Shown here: positions 1 to 8,064 of the stretch, one piece after another | How the letters are laid out: each line of letters starts with the position of its first letter | Position numbering within the stretch: the stretch's first letter is position 1 | Assembly (NCBI GenBank): GCA_903873905.1 | Contig: CAIQQJ010000019.1 | Location: forward strand, 1-63,481 | Direction of reading: 5' to 3' | DNA: 63,481 bases | Source: an uncultured Flavobacteriales bacterium | Lineage (GTDB): Bacteria; Bacteroidota; Bacteroidia; Palsa-965 | The notes under the pieces: generated by a model | The model's input: only the letters and a program-made list of their open reading frames with translations | What the model was told of the DNA's origin: nothing | Database searches by the model: none | Program-made: the position numbers and the translations under genes

Positions 1-222
1 CGTATCGAAGGCGACAAAGTTGACATTTCAGTTCTTTCATTTATTATTTTTCCAATGTAATAGAGAGACAACATTGTCAGACTGAGTAGCCGACGAAGGG
101 GGCGTATCGAAGGCGACAAGGTTTCCATTTCAGTACTTTCAACTATTATTTTTCTAATGTAATAGAGAGACAACATTGTCAGACTGAGTAGCCGACGAAG
201 GAGGCGTATCGAAGGCGACAAA
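1..222. repeat. 102-bp tandem repeat, two units plus start of a third
   Basis: A unit beginning CGTATCGAAGGCGACAA starts at 1, 103 and 205, so the period is 102 bp. The first two units agree over almost their whole length, with differences mainly near 18-24 and 38-42 of the unit. Each unit ends with TTGTCAGACTGAG followed by TAGCCGACGAAGG, which resembles a dispersed intergenic repeat common in Bacteroidota. TTGTC at the start of that block can pair with GACAA in the next unit, and GACAACATTGTC is itself a small palindrome. The array probably continues to the left of the window. Bases 223-266 hold nothing else recognisable. Confidence 0.85.
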
Positions 223-266
223 CAAATTTTAAATCCACTAGCATACAATTCCGCATCTTTACGTAA

Positions 267-1058
267 ATGATTTTCACTGATCAACTAGGCCGCAAAATAA
301 TTCTGGAGAAAATTCCTCAGCGAATTATTTCTCTTGTCCCTTCACAAACGGAATTATTGTTTGATTTGGGATTAGAAGAAGAAGTTGTTGGCATCACCAA
401 ATTCTGCATTCATCCTGACTCATGGTTTCATTCCAAAACAAGAATCGGAGGAACCAAACAATTTGATTTTGAAAAAATAAAATCGCTTCAACCCGATTTG
501 ATCATCGGGAATAAAGAAGAAAACGATAAAGAGCAGATTGAAGAGTTGATGAAGAATTTCACCGTTTGGATGAGTGACATAAAAACCCTAGCAGATGCCT
601 GCAAAATGATTTGTGAGATTGGGGAATTAGTTGGAAAAAAGGAGAAATCGAAATCATTATCGAATGAAATTGAATTGGGATTTTCTGTTTTTCAGGAAAA
701 AATAAAATCATTTCCAAAAAAGCGAGTGGCCTATTTCATTTGGAAAAACCCTTGGATGGTGGCGGGTAAAGAAAATTTCATTGACGAAATGTTAGGGGTT
801 TGTGGATTGGAAAATGTTTTTTTAAATCTTGAAGGGCGCTATCCTGAAATCAGCTTGACTGATTTATCAGAGGCAAATCCTGAAGTAATTCTACTTTCCT
901 CTGAACCTTATCCCTTCAAGGAAAAACATATGGAGGAATTAAAAGCGGTTTGTCCGAATGCTAAAATCCTTCTTGTTGACGGGGAAATGTTTTCTTGGTA
1001 TGGCACTAGATTATTAAAGTCACCAAGTTACTTTCAGTCAATCGTTGAAGCTTCATAG
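267..1058 (+). CDS. Helical-backbone metal/cobalamin-type substrate-binding protein
   Basis: A 263-residue protein of the periplasmic-binding family used by siderophore and cobalamin ABC importers (BtuF/FhuD type, PF01497-like). The first lobe opens with RIISLVPSQTELLFDLG near residues 19-35 and VVGITKFCIHP just after. A long helix-rich linker sits near residues 100-150, and the second lobe contains WMVAGKENFIDEMLGVCG and EVILLSSEPYPF. There is no signal peptide or lipobox cysteine, so it may be cytoplasmic or exported in another way. Leaderless versions of about 260 residues are common in Bacteroidota. No permease or ATPase gene is adjacent, so the ligand is not settled by context. The family call is firm; cobalamin is only the most usual annotation. 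Confidence 0.75.
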   Translation: MIFTDQLGRKIILEKIPQRIISLVPSQTELLFDLGLEEEVVGITKFCIHPDSWFHSKTRIGGTKQFDFEKIKSLQPDLIIGNKEENDKEQIEELMKNFTVWMSDIKTLADACKMICEIGELVGKKEKSKSLSNEIELGFSVFQEKIKSFPKKRVAYFIWKNPWMVAGKENFIDEMLGVCGLENVFLNLEGRYPEISLTDLSEANPEVILLSSEPYPFKEKHMEELKAVCPNAKILLVDGEMFSWYGTRLLKSPSYFQSIVEAS

Positions 1059-1068
1059 ATGGCCATAA

Positions 1069-1147
1069 GGGTGATTGGGAAACAAAGATTTGAAAAGTCA
1101 ATACGATAAAAACCAGTAACCAATTTCCAATTTCCAATCACCTTTTT
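1069..1147 (+). terminator. Long-loop hairpin with U-tract, built from TTGGAAA words
   Basis: GGTGATTGGGAAA at 1070-1082 pairs with TTTCCAATCACC at 1131-1142, twelve base pairs with one bulged G. The 3' arm is followed by TTTTT. The 3' side holds three iterations of the word CCAATTT (1120-1140). It follows the stop codon at 1058, so it may terminate the upstream gene. The loop of about 48 nt is long for a classical terminator. Confidence 0.6.
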
Positions 1148-1163
1148 CCTTCTCGGGATTTGC

Positions 1164-1171
1164 TACCTTTA
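1164..1171 (+). promoter_or_regulatory. Candidate -7 promoter element
   Basis: TACCTTTA lies 21 bp before the ATG of the phospholipase gene and differs from the Bacteroidota -7 consensus TAnnTTTG only in its last base. No TTG at the expected -33 distance was found, so support is weak. Confidence 0.25.
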
Positions 1172-1192
1172 CGATAACGCTCATATCCAAAT

Positions 1193-3550
1193 ATGTTTCG
1201 GCTAAATTCAATTCTCTTTTTTGTTTTTTGTTTTTGCGGTTTAGCAAATGCCCAAACCATTGACCGTGCACCTGTTCAAGTTGGGCCGATTCAAGTTGGA
1301 GAAAAAGTTGGCGTAGTGTTAAGTGGTGGTGGTGCTTCTGGCCTTGCGCATATTGGAGTTTTGAAAGCGCTTGAAGAAAATAATATCCCCATCGATTATA
1401 TCTGTGGCACTTCCATGGGTGCGCTCATTGGTTGTCTTTATTCAGAAGGATATACGCCAACTGAAATTGAAAAACTGGTGGAGTCGGAAGAATTTCTTAG
1501 TTGGGCGACGGGCATTGTTCAGCCCAACAACATTTATTATTTCAAGAAAAAAGAAGATAATGCTTCATGGATCACCTTTAAATTGAATTTGGATACTGCC
1601 ATTTCTTCCAATCTTCCTACCAATGTAATTTCCCCTGTTCAATTGGATTTCGCTTTAATGGAGCGAACAGCTGGTGCGGCTGCAGCTGCAAATTACAATT
1701 TCGATAGTCTATTTATTCCCTTCCGTTGTGTTGCTTCAGATGTTGCTTCAAAACAATCTGTCATTTTTAAAAATGGAGATCTTGGTGAAGCATTGCGTGC
1801 ATCAATGGCATATCCGTTTTATTTAAAACCTATTCGCGTTGATGGAAAACTTTTGTACGATGGTGGTTTGTACAATAATTTTCCATCGGATGTTATGTAT
1901 GCCGACTTCTATCCTGATTTTATAATTGGAAGTAATGTTGCCTCTGAATTCAAAAATCCAGATGAGGATAATTTGATTTCTCAAATTCGTGCGATGTTAA
2001 CCAGCAAAACTGATTTCGATCCAAGGTGTGAAAATGGAATTGTTATCGAACCGAACGCAAATTGGTTGGGCTTGTTTGATTTCGAAAACACACAACGGAT
2101 TATTGATAGTGGATATGTCGCAACAATTAGAAAAATTGAAAACATTAAACTTTCCATTATCAGAAGAAGTGATCCTGCACAATTGGCAGCTGCTCGTGCG
2201 GCATTCATTGCTAAAGAGCCGAAAATTGTTTTTGAGAAAATTGACATTGATGGAAGTGGAATGAAAAAAAGACAGGTTGCATATGTGAGTCAATTGCTTA
2301 CCCATCGTGACCAATTTGTAGAATTGGAAAAATTGAAGCCTGGATATTTCCGACTTGCAGCGGATGATAAAATCAAATCCATTTTTCCAACTGCGCGTTT
2401 TAATAAATCGACAGGCTATTATGATTTGAAACTGGTCATCAAGAAAGAAAAAAATGTCGCCACAGAATTTGGTGGTGTTTTTTCGAATCGGCCAATCAAC
2501 ATGGGGTTTATTGGATTCCGATATAACATTCTGAATAATCCTTCCATCAGCATGTCGGCGAATGTATATTTCGGAAAACTTTATAGCTCAGCACAACTTC
2601 GCACGCGCATTGATTTTCCATTCAGACTTCCTTTTTATCTTGAGCCAATGGTCACTTGGAGTCGCTTCGATTATTTCAGAAGTAGCTCTGCATTTTTTCA
2701 AGACACAAAACCACCTTTCCTGATTAACATTGAACGTTTTGGCGAAATGGATGCAGGATTCCCAATAAAAAACAAAGGACGATTTGTAATCGGTTCTGGA
2801 TTCGGATTCAATCGTAATTTATATTACCAGACAGAAAACTTCACTTCCGTTGATACAGTGGACAGAACAGATTTCAATTTGTTGACTACACACATTTTGT
2901 ATGAACGAAATACTTTAAACAGAAAACAATTCGCCTCCGCAGGAACGTATTTTGCTTTCCGCGCAAGATTTGTTCAAGGAGAAGAATTCTATGACCCAGG
3001 AACAACCGCAATTGTAAATAACAATTTCAGAAGCATTCATAATTGGCTAATTCTTCGAATGACTTACGATTCGTATTTTAAAGAACGTGGTCGATGGAGA
3101 CTTGGATTTTATGCGGAAGTTTGTTATTCAACACAACCCTTTTTTCACAACTACACCTCAACCATGTTGAGTTGTCCCGCATTTGAACCAACACCAGAAA
3201 GCAAAACATTTTTCATTCCTGCTTTCCGCGCGCATCAATTTGCAGGAGCTGGATTAAAAAGCATTTTCGTAATTGTAAAAAACATTGACTTCAGAATTGA
3301 AGGTTATCTCTTTGCACCTTACCAAAAAATTATTCAGAATCCTGATTTTACAGCCTCATTTGCTGCGCCACCCTCTTTCAATTTCCAATATTTCAAAACA
3401 CTTTCTACAATGGATATGGCTGCTTTGGTTTGGCATTCCCCACTTGGGCCAATGAGTGTGAGTATTAATTATTACAGTCCGCAAAAACAACCTTTCAGCA
3501 TTCTCTTCAATTTCGGTTACATTATCTTCAATAGGAAAACGTTGGAATGA
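1193..3550 (+). CDS. Patatin-like phospholipase with C-terminal outer-membrane barrel
   Basis: A 785-residue protein with a signal peptide ending around ANAQ (residues 18-21). The patatin domain has the oxyanion loop GGGASG (45-50), the nucleophile elbow GTSMG with Ser74, and the catalytic Asp in DGG (Asp223), so the Ser-Asp dyad is intact. After about residue 340 there is a POTRA-like stretch, then an extended strand-rich region to the C-terminus (YYSPQKQPFSILFNFGYII) that looks like an outer-membrane barrel of the surface-antigen type. The layout resembles the PlpD / type Vd autotransporter group, which places a lipase at the cell surface or in the periplasm. It stands alone between non-coding stretches. 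The substrate is not known. Confidence 0.88.
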   Translation: MFRLNSILFFVFCFCGLANAQTIDRAPVQVGPIQVGEKVGVVLSGGGASGLAHIGVLKALEENNIPIDYICGTSMGALIGCLYSEGYTPTEIEKLVESEEFLSWATGIVQPNNIYYFKKKEDNASWITFKLNLDTAISSNLPTNVISPVQLDFALMERTAGAAAAANYNFDSLFIPFRCVASDVASKQSVIFKNGDLGEALRASMAYPFYLKPIRVDGKLLYDGGLYNNFPSDVMYADFYPDFIIGSNVASEFKNPDEDNLISQIRAMLTSKTDFDPRCENGIVIEPNANWLGLFDFENTQRIIDSGYVATIRKIENIKLSIIRRSDPAQLAAARAAFIAKEPKIVFEKIDIDGSGMKKRQVAYVSQLLTHRDQFVELEKLKPGYFRLAADDKIKSIFPTARFNKSTGYYDLKLVIKKEKNVATEFGGVFSNRPINMGFIGFRYNILNNPSISMSANVYFGKLYSSAQLRTRIDFPFRLPFYLEPMVTWSRFDYFRSSSAFFQDTKPPFLINIERFGEMDAGFPIKNKGRFVIGSGFGFNRNLYYQTENFTSVDTVDRTDFNLLTTHILYERNTLNRKQFASAGTYFAFRARFVQGEEFYDPGTTAIVNNNFRSIHNWLILRMTYDSYFKERGRWRLGFYAEVCYSTQPFFHNYTSTMLSCPAFEPTPESKTFFIPAFRAHQFAGAGLKSIFVIVKNIDFRIEGYLFAPYQKIIQNPDFTASFAAPPSFNFQYFKTLSTMDMAALVWHSPLGPMSVSINYYSPQKQPFSILFNFGYIIFNRKTLE

Positions 3551-3647
3551 TCGAATTTTCATTGGAGAAATGTCTCTGAAAACAATTCTATTTATCTTTT
3601 CCAGGTCATTGACTTTCCAAATTGAAATGTTAATATTTTCCCACTCC

Positions 3648-3679
3648 TTGCATTTATCAATTTTTTATCGCAACATTTG
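3648..3679 (+). promoter_or_regulatory. Candidate promoter for the arginine leader and operon
   Basis: TTG at 3648-3650, a 21-bp spacer and AACATTTG at 3672-3679 match the Bacteroidota form TTG-N17-23-TAnnTTTG with one mismatch in the -7 element. Transcription would begin near 3684, giving a leader of about 314 nt before the first long gene at 3998. Confidence 0.4.
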
Positions 3680-3724
3680 CACCGTTAATTCACAACACGT
3701 CTAATTTTAATTCATCAGGTGAAA

Positions 3725-3853
3725 ATGAAACACCTCTTTTACATGGCGCTAGGAAAATTCCAGCTGATGGTTCTCGGTAACCGTCTTAGCTATGTTTTGT
3801 CGACGAATGTTGTTACCTCTTTCCCAAAGAGGACTTTTAGGATAAGGATTTAA
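3725..3853 (+). CDS. Possible 42-residue arginine leader peptide
   Basis: ATG at 3725 opens 42 codons ending in TAA at 3851 and a TAG one base later in another frame. An AGGTGA stretch precedes the ATG by a few bases. The peptide ends KRTFRIRI: three of the last seven codons are arginine, all AGG (3830, 3839, 3845). It lies between a candidate promoter and the arginine operon, overlapping hairpins that could alternate. This is what a ribosome-mediated arginine attenuator would look like. No homology is recognised and translation is unproven. It could be a chance frame inside a structured RNA leader. Confidence 0.4.
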   Translation: MKHLFYMALGKFQLMVLGNRLSYVLSTNVVTSFPKRTFRIRI

Positions 3854-3861
3854 TAGTCCTT
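3762..3861 (+). promoter_or_regulatory. Structured leader with overlapping stems before arg operon
   Basis: Three candidate structures are visible. AGCT...GGTT / AACC...AGCT folds at 3762-3791. CCTCTTT at 3816-3822 pairs perfectly with AAAGAGG at 3826-3832 across a three-base loop. AGGACT at 3830-3835 can instead pair with AGTCCT at 3855-3860; it shares AGG (3830-3832) with the previous stem, so the two exclude each other. A third option is AAGGA 3844-3848 with TCCTT 3857-3861. There is no clear U-tract after them, so any attenuation would need Rho or act on translation. The rest of the 3551-3997 gap shows no gene beyond the small frame at 3725. Confidence 0.4.
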
Positions 3862-3997
3862 CGCTACTGCAGCCTTGTGCTGTCCAATTACCTTCTTAAT
3901 TTCTAAACTATCATTCCGTTCGATCGGGAAGATTTTTGTTTAACCCTTTTCATTTCACCTATGCGGTGATAATGAAAAATAAAAATGTGATTTTCCA

Positions 3998-4675
3998 ATG
4001 GAAAACAACACAATTGTGATCGTACAAATTGCAAATTCGTCGCACACTCATTACTCAGAAAAAATCTGCGAGGAAATGCAAAGTTCTGCACAAGCACGTG
4101 GAACTGGAATTGCGAAACGTTCGCCGGATTATGTCGCGCAGAAAATGTTGGAAGAAAAAGCGGTGATTGCACTTTCCTCCAATGGAGAATGGGCTGGCTT
4201 TTGCTACATCGAAACTTGGGGACACGGAAAATATGTTGCGAATTCCGGCTTGATTGTCGCACCACAATTTCGAAAAGGTGGTTTGGCAAAACGAATCAAA
4301 CAAGAAGTTTTCAATCTTTCGCGGAAGAAATATCCTGAAGCGAAAATTTTTGGACTGACCACTGGACTTGCAGTAATGAAGATCAATTCGGAATTAGGTT
4401 ACGAACCTGTTACGTATTCGGAATTGACAGATGACGATGCGTTCTGGAATGGATGTAAGAGCTGTATCAATTATGAAATTCTATTGAGCAAAGAGCGTAA
4501 AAATTGTTTGTGCACCGCCATGCTTATCGATCCCTTGGCTGCCAAAATAGATTCAAAAACTTCACCGGAAGAAAACTTCAGGCGAAAATCAAAATTGTAT
4601 GAACGTTTTTTGCGATTGAAAAAACATGTTCTACTTCGCTCCAAAAAAATCAAATCAAGTATTCCTCTTTTTTAA
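3998..4675 (+). CDS. GNAT N-acyltransferase, candidate first enzyme of arginine pathway
   Basis: A 225-residue GNAT-fold protein. The acyl-CoA binding signature RKGGLA lies at residues 92-97, preceded by the strand ANSGLIVAPQF, and the fold continues to KINSELGYEPV. A basic tail of about 70 residues follows the GNAT core. It is the first gene of the arginine operon, with its stop 10 bp before the ATG of argG. Bacteroidota generally lack recognisable ArgA or ArgJ, and a GNAT often sits here, so the likely job is acylation of glutamate. Given the succinyl signature in ArgF', succinyl-CoA is a reasonable substrate guess, but nothing in this protein shows that directly. Confidence 0.75.
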   Translation: MENNTIVIVQIANSSHTHYSEKICEEMQSSAQARGTGIAKRSPDYVAQKMLEEKAVIALSSNGEWAGFCYIETWGHGKYVANSGLIVAPQFRKGGLAKRIKQEVFNLSRKKYPEAKIFGLTTGLAVMKINSELGYEPVTYSELTDDDAFWNGCKSCINYEILLSKERKNCLCTAMLIDPLAAKIDSKTSPEENFRRKSKLYERFLRLKKHVLLRSKKIKSSIPLF

Positions 4676-4685
4676 ATCAAAGAAA

Positions 4686-5945
4686 ATGTCAAGCAAAACC
4701 AATCAACACTTCAGCCTATCAGCACATCAACAAATCATCCTAGCATTCAGTGGTGGACTCGATACGAGTTTCTGCGCCATTCATCTTGCGAAAGAGAAAG
4801 GATATGAAATTCATGCTGTAACCATCGATACAGGCGGATTCAGTAAAGAAGAATTGCAAGAAATTGAAAATCGCGCAAAATCACTTGGCGTAAAATCTTT
4901 CCTTGTGATTGACGGAGCAAAAAGATTTTATGAATCCTGTATACGCTTTATGGTTTTCGGAAATGTTTTGAAGAATGGAACATATCCACTTTCTGTAAGT
5001 GCAGAACGAGTTACACAAGCCATTCTTCTTGCCGAACATGCTAAATCTGTTGGTATCACTAAAATCGCGCACGGAAGTACAGGGGCAGGAAATGACCAAG
5101 TTCGTTTTGACATGTTGCTTGAAATTCTTTTTCCAGAAGTGGAAATCATTACGCCTATTCGTGATTTAAAACTTTCACGAGAGGAAGAGATAAATTATCT
5201 GAAGGAAAATGGTGTGCAAATGAATTTTGAAAAAGCAAAATATTCCATCAACAAAGGAATTTGGGGAACATCAGTAGGAGGAAAAGAAACACTCACTTCC
5301 AATTTACCCTTACCTGAGGAAGCTTTTCCAACACAAGTGACAAAATATGAGAATGAAACTTTGATGATTGGTTTTGAAAAAGGTGAATTGAAAACTGTGA
5401 ACGGAAAATCATTTTCCAATCCTGTTGATGCAATAAAACTTGTTCAGAAAATTGCTGGTCCGTTTGGAATTGGACGTGACATTCATGTAGGCGATACAAT
5501 TATCGGAATAAAAGGTCGCGTTGGCTTTGAAGCGGCGGCGCCGATTTTGATTATCAAGGCGCATCACGCATTGGAGAAACATGTTTTGAGTAAATGGCAA
5601 TTGTTCTGGAAAGATCAACTTTCATCTTGGTATGGAAATCAATTGCACGAAGGACAATACTTCGAACCTTTCATGCGTGATCTCGAAGCCTTGTTGGAAA
5701 ATTCACAGCAGTTTGTAACAGGAGATGTTTTTATTTCACTTCAGCCTTATCGTTTTTCCATTAACGGAATTGAGTCAGAATTTGATTTGATGAAATCGCA
5801 AGAAGGCGCATATGGTGAAATGAATAATGGTTGGACCGGCGAGGATGTAAAAGGATTTTCCAAGATTTTCGGAAACCAAGTGAAGAATTGGTACAAACTT
5901 CATCATCCGACAAAAATTAAAATTGAGGAGGAAATTGAATCATGA
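4686..5945 (+). CDS. argG: Argininosuccinate synthase
   Basis: Joins citrulline and aspartate with ATP. The pyrophosphatase loop SGGLDT lies at residues 22-27 of the 419-residue product. The later block AHGSTGAGNDQVRFD and the segment INKGIWGTSVGG are typical of ArgG. The ATG at 4686 (MSSKTNQHF) is chosen because the open frame upstream overlaps the GNAT stop and adds a 20-residue extension with no ArgG character. The last codons overlap argC by 4 bp (ATGA), pointing to coupled translation. Confidence 0.93.
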   Translation: MSSKTNQHFSLSAHQQIILAFSGGLDTSFCAIHLAKEKGYEIHAVTIDTGGFSKEELQEIENRAKSLGVKSFLVIDGAKRFYESCIRFMVFGNVLKNGTYPLSVSAERVTQAILLAEHAKSVGITKIAHGSTGAGNDQVRFDMLLEILFPEVEIITPIRDLKLSREEEINYLKENGVQMNFEKAKYSINKGIWGTSVGGKETLTSNLPLPEEAFPTQVTKYENETLMIGFEKGELKTVNGKSFSNPVDAIKLVQKIAGPFGIGRDIHVGDTIIGIKGRVGFEAAAPILIIKAHHALEKHVLSKWQLFWKDQLSSWYGNQLHEGQYFEPFMRDLEALLENSQQFVTGDVFISLQPYRFSINGIESEFDLMKSQEGAYGEMNNGWTGEDVKGFSKIFGNQVKNWYKLHHPTKIKIEEEIES

Positions 5946-6916
5946 AAAAAATGATCAAAGTCGGAATTGTTGGCGGCGCAGGATACACTGGCGGAGAATT
6001 GATTCGTTTGCTCCTACTCCATCCTAATGTGGAGATTTCATTTGTTCACAGCAGAAGTAATGCAGGGAAATTAATTTCTTCGGTTCACCATGATCTTCTG
6101 GGCGACACTTTTCTTTCGTTCACAGATCAGATCAATAAAACTGTTGATCTTGTATTTCTTTGTCTGGCCCACGGCGAATCTGCAAAATGGCTGAAAGAAA
6201 ATTCATTGCCAGAAAATATTTCCATCATCGATCTCAGTCAGGATTTTCGTTTGTCTTTCGAAGGAAATGATTTTATTTATGGCCTTCCTGAATTTCAAAA
6301 AGAAATTATCGTGAAAGCAAAACACATTGCCAACCCAGGATGTTTCGCCACTGCCATTCAACTCGCATTGCTTCCTCTGGCTGAAAAAGGTTTGTTGCAT
6401 GATGACATACAAGTTTCCGCTATCACAGGTTCAACTGGTGCTGGACAATCACTGAGTGCAACGTCGCATTACACTTGGCGGTTTGGAAATCATTCAGCTT
6501 ACAAATCATTGGAGCATCAGCATCTCGCTGAAATTGGTGAAACATTTTTGAAAATGAATCCTTCTAATTCAGGAGCGATTCACTTCATTCCACAACGTGG
6601 TTCTTTCACGCGCGGAATTTTTGCAACAATACATTTTCCTACAAATCTAAATTCACAAGAAGCAAATTCGATTTACAGTGCATTTTATTCGAATCAACCT
6701 TTCACGCACGTAAGTGAAAAAGCAATTGATCTGAAACAAGTGATCAACACGAATAAATGTTTATTGCATGTTGAAGTGATCAATGGAAGAATCGTAATTA
6801 CTTCCGCCATTGATAATCTTTTGAAAGGAGCATCCGGACAAGCCGTTCAGAATATGAATTTGATTTTCGGATTTGAAGAAACCTCTGGACTAAAACTTAA
6901 ATCACTCGCTTACTAA
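5942..6916 (+). CDS. argC: N-acetyl(succinyl)-gamma-glutamyl-phosphate reductase
   Basis: NADPH-dependent reduction of the acyl-glutamyl phosphate to the semialdehyde. The Rossmann start GIVGGAGYTGGELIRLL covers residues 8-24, and the catalytic cysteine is Cys134 in NPGCFATAI. The C-terminal region has IHFIPQRGSFTRGI, normal for the family. At 324 residues it is of usual length for the short ArgC class. It overlaps argG by 4 bp and ends one base before argD. Confidence 0.93.
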   Translation: MKKMIKVGIVGGAGYTGGELIRLLLLHPNVEISFVHSRSNAGKLISSVHHDLLGDTFLSFTDQINKTVDLVFLCLAHGESAKWLKENSLPENISIIDLSQDFRLSFEGNDFIYGLPEFQKEIIVKAKHIANPGCFATAIQLALLPLAEKGLLHDDIQVSAITGSTGAGQSLSATSHYTWRFGNHSAYKSLEHQHLAEIGETFLKMNPSNSGAIHFIPQRGSFTRGIFATIHFPTNLNSQEANSIYSAFYSNQPFTHVSEKAIDLKQVINTNKCLLHVEVINGRIVITSAIDNLLKGASGQAVQNMNLIFGFEETSGLKLKSLAY

Positions 6917-6917
6917 A

Positions 6918-8063
6918 ATGAAAACATTCAACGTATATCCCTTATTACCTGTGACTCCAGTTTCCGCAAAAGGGGCAATTGTCACAGATGAAAACGGAAT
7001 TGACTATCTCGACTTCTATGGCGGTCATGCTGTAATTTCCGTTGGACACTCACATCCACATTATGTGAATAGTCTTAAAACACAACTTGATAAAATCGCA
7101 TTTTATTCCAATGCGGTTCAAAATCCCTTGCAGGAAATCCTTGCGGAAAAACTCGGTAAGATTTCAGGTTATGAAAAACATTTCCTGTTTCTCTGCAATT
7201 CCGGAGCGGAGGCAAATGAAAACGCATTAAAACTTTCCTCTTTTCATAATGAGCGAAAGAAAATAATTGCATTCGAAGGATCCTTTCATGGTAGAACTTC
7301 TGCGGCTGTTGCTGCCACAAATGATTTGACGATTAATGCAAAAATAAATTTGCAGCATGAAGTGGAATTTATTCCCTTGAACGATTTTGGAATTGCAGAA
7401 AAGAAAATTGACGAAACGGTTTCTGCAGTTATCATTGAAGGAATTCAAGGTGTAGCGGGAGTTGTTGAACCAACAATTGAATTTCTCCAATTCATTTCAA
7501 AAAAATGCAAGGAAACTGGAACAGTTCTTATTCTAGATGAAGTACAATCAGGTTGTGGACGAACTGGTGATTTTTTTGCACATACAAAAAGTGGAATCGA
7601 AGCGGATCTTATTACCATGGCAAAAGGTTTGGGAAATGGATATCCCATTGGCGCAGTTTTAATAGCTCCTCAATTCCAAGCGAAACATGGATTGCTTGGA
7701 ACAACTTTCGGTGGAAATTATCTCGCATGCACAGCGGCGATTTCAGTTCTTGAAATTATTGAAATGGAATCATTACAAAAAAATGCCGAATTGATTGGAC
7801 ATTATCTACATTCTGAAATTTTCCAAATCCCTGGAGTGACAAAAGTTTCAGGAAGAGGTTTGATGATTGGAGTTACGCTAGAAGATAATTGTGCAGGTGT
7901 GAGAACTCAATTGCTCAATGAACATCACATTTTCACAGGATCATCTTCCTGTAAAAAAACTTTGCGCTTGTTGCCGCCCTTGAATATTACCATGCAACAA
8001 GCGGAATTATTTGTGAAAGCATTTTCTTCCGTGATGAAAAAACAATTAACCCCAGCCAACTAA
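6918..8063 (+). CDS. argD: Acyl-ornithine aminotransferase
   Basis: A class-III PLP-dependent aminotransferase of 381 residues that makes the acyl-ornithine from the semialdehyde and glutamate. The cofactor lysine is Lys236 in TMAKGLGNGYPIGAV, the PLP-contacting aspartate is Asp207 in LILDEVQSG, and NSGAEANE lies at 94-101. The ATG follows the argC stop by one base. Whether it prefers acetyl or succinyl substrates cannot be read from the sequence with confidence. Confidence 0.92.
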   Translation: MKTFNVYPLLPVTPVSAKGAIVTDENGIDYLDFYGGHAVISVGHSHPHYVNSLKTQLDKIAFYSNAVQNPLQEILAEKLGKISGYEKHFLFLCNSGAEANENALKLSSFHNERKKIIAFEGSFHGRTSAAVAATNDLTINAKINLQHEVEFIPLNDFGIAEKKIDETVSAVIIEGIQGVAGVVEPTIEFLQFISKKCKETGTVLILDEVQSGCGRTGDFFAHTKSGIEADLITMAKGLGNGYPIGAVLIAPQFQAKHGLLGTTFGGNYLACTAAISVLEIIEMESLQKNAELIGHYLHSEIFQIPGVTKVSGRGLMIGVTLEDNCAGVRTQLLNEHHIFTGSSSCKKTLRLLPPLNITMQQAELFVKAFSSVMKKQLTPAN

Positions 8064-8064
8064 A

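Noticed and set aside
1-222. Repeat-spacer array suggestive of CRISPR
   Set aside because: The entire 102-bp unit is repeated, including what would be spacers, and there are no short identical repeats with unique spacers or cas genes.
3684-3997. A known riboswitch class before the arginine operon
   Set aside because: I compared it by eye with cobalamin, SAM, TPP, lysine, glycine, fluoride, preQ1 and guanidine patterns; none fits. A computed covariance-model scan would be decisive.
3903-4303. Minus-strand frames opposite the GNAT gene
   Set aside because: Histidine- and phenylalanine-rich shadows of a plausible plus-strand gene in an operon.
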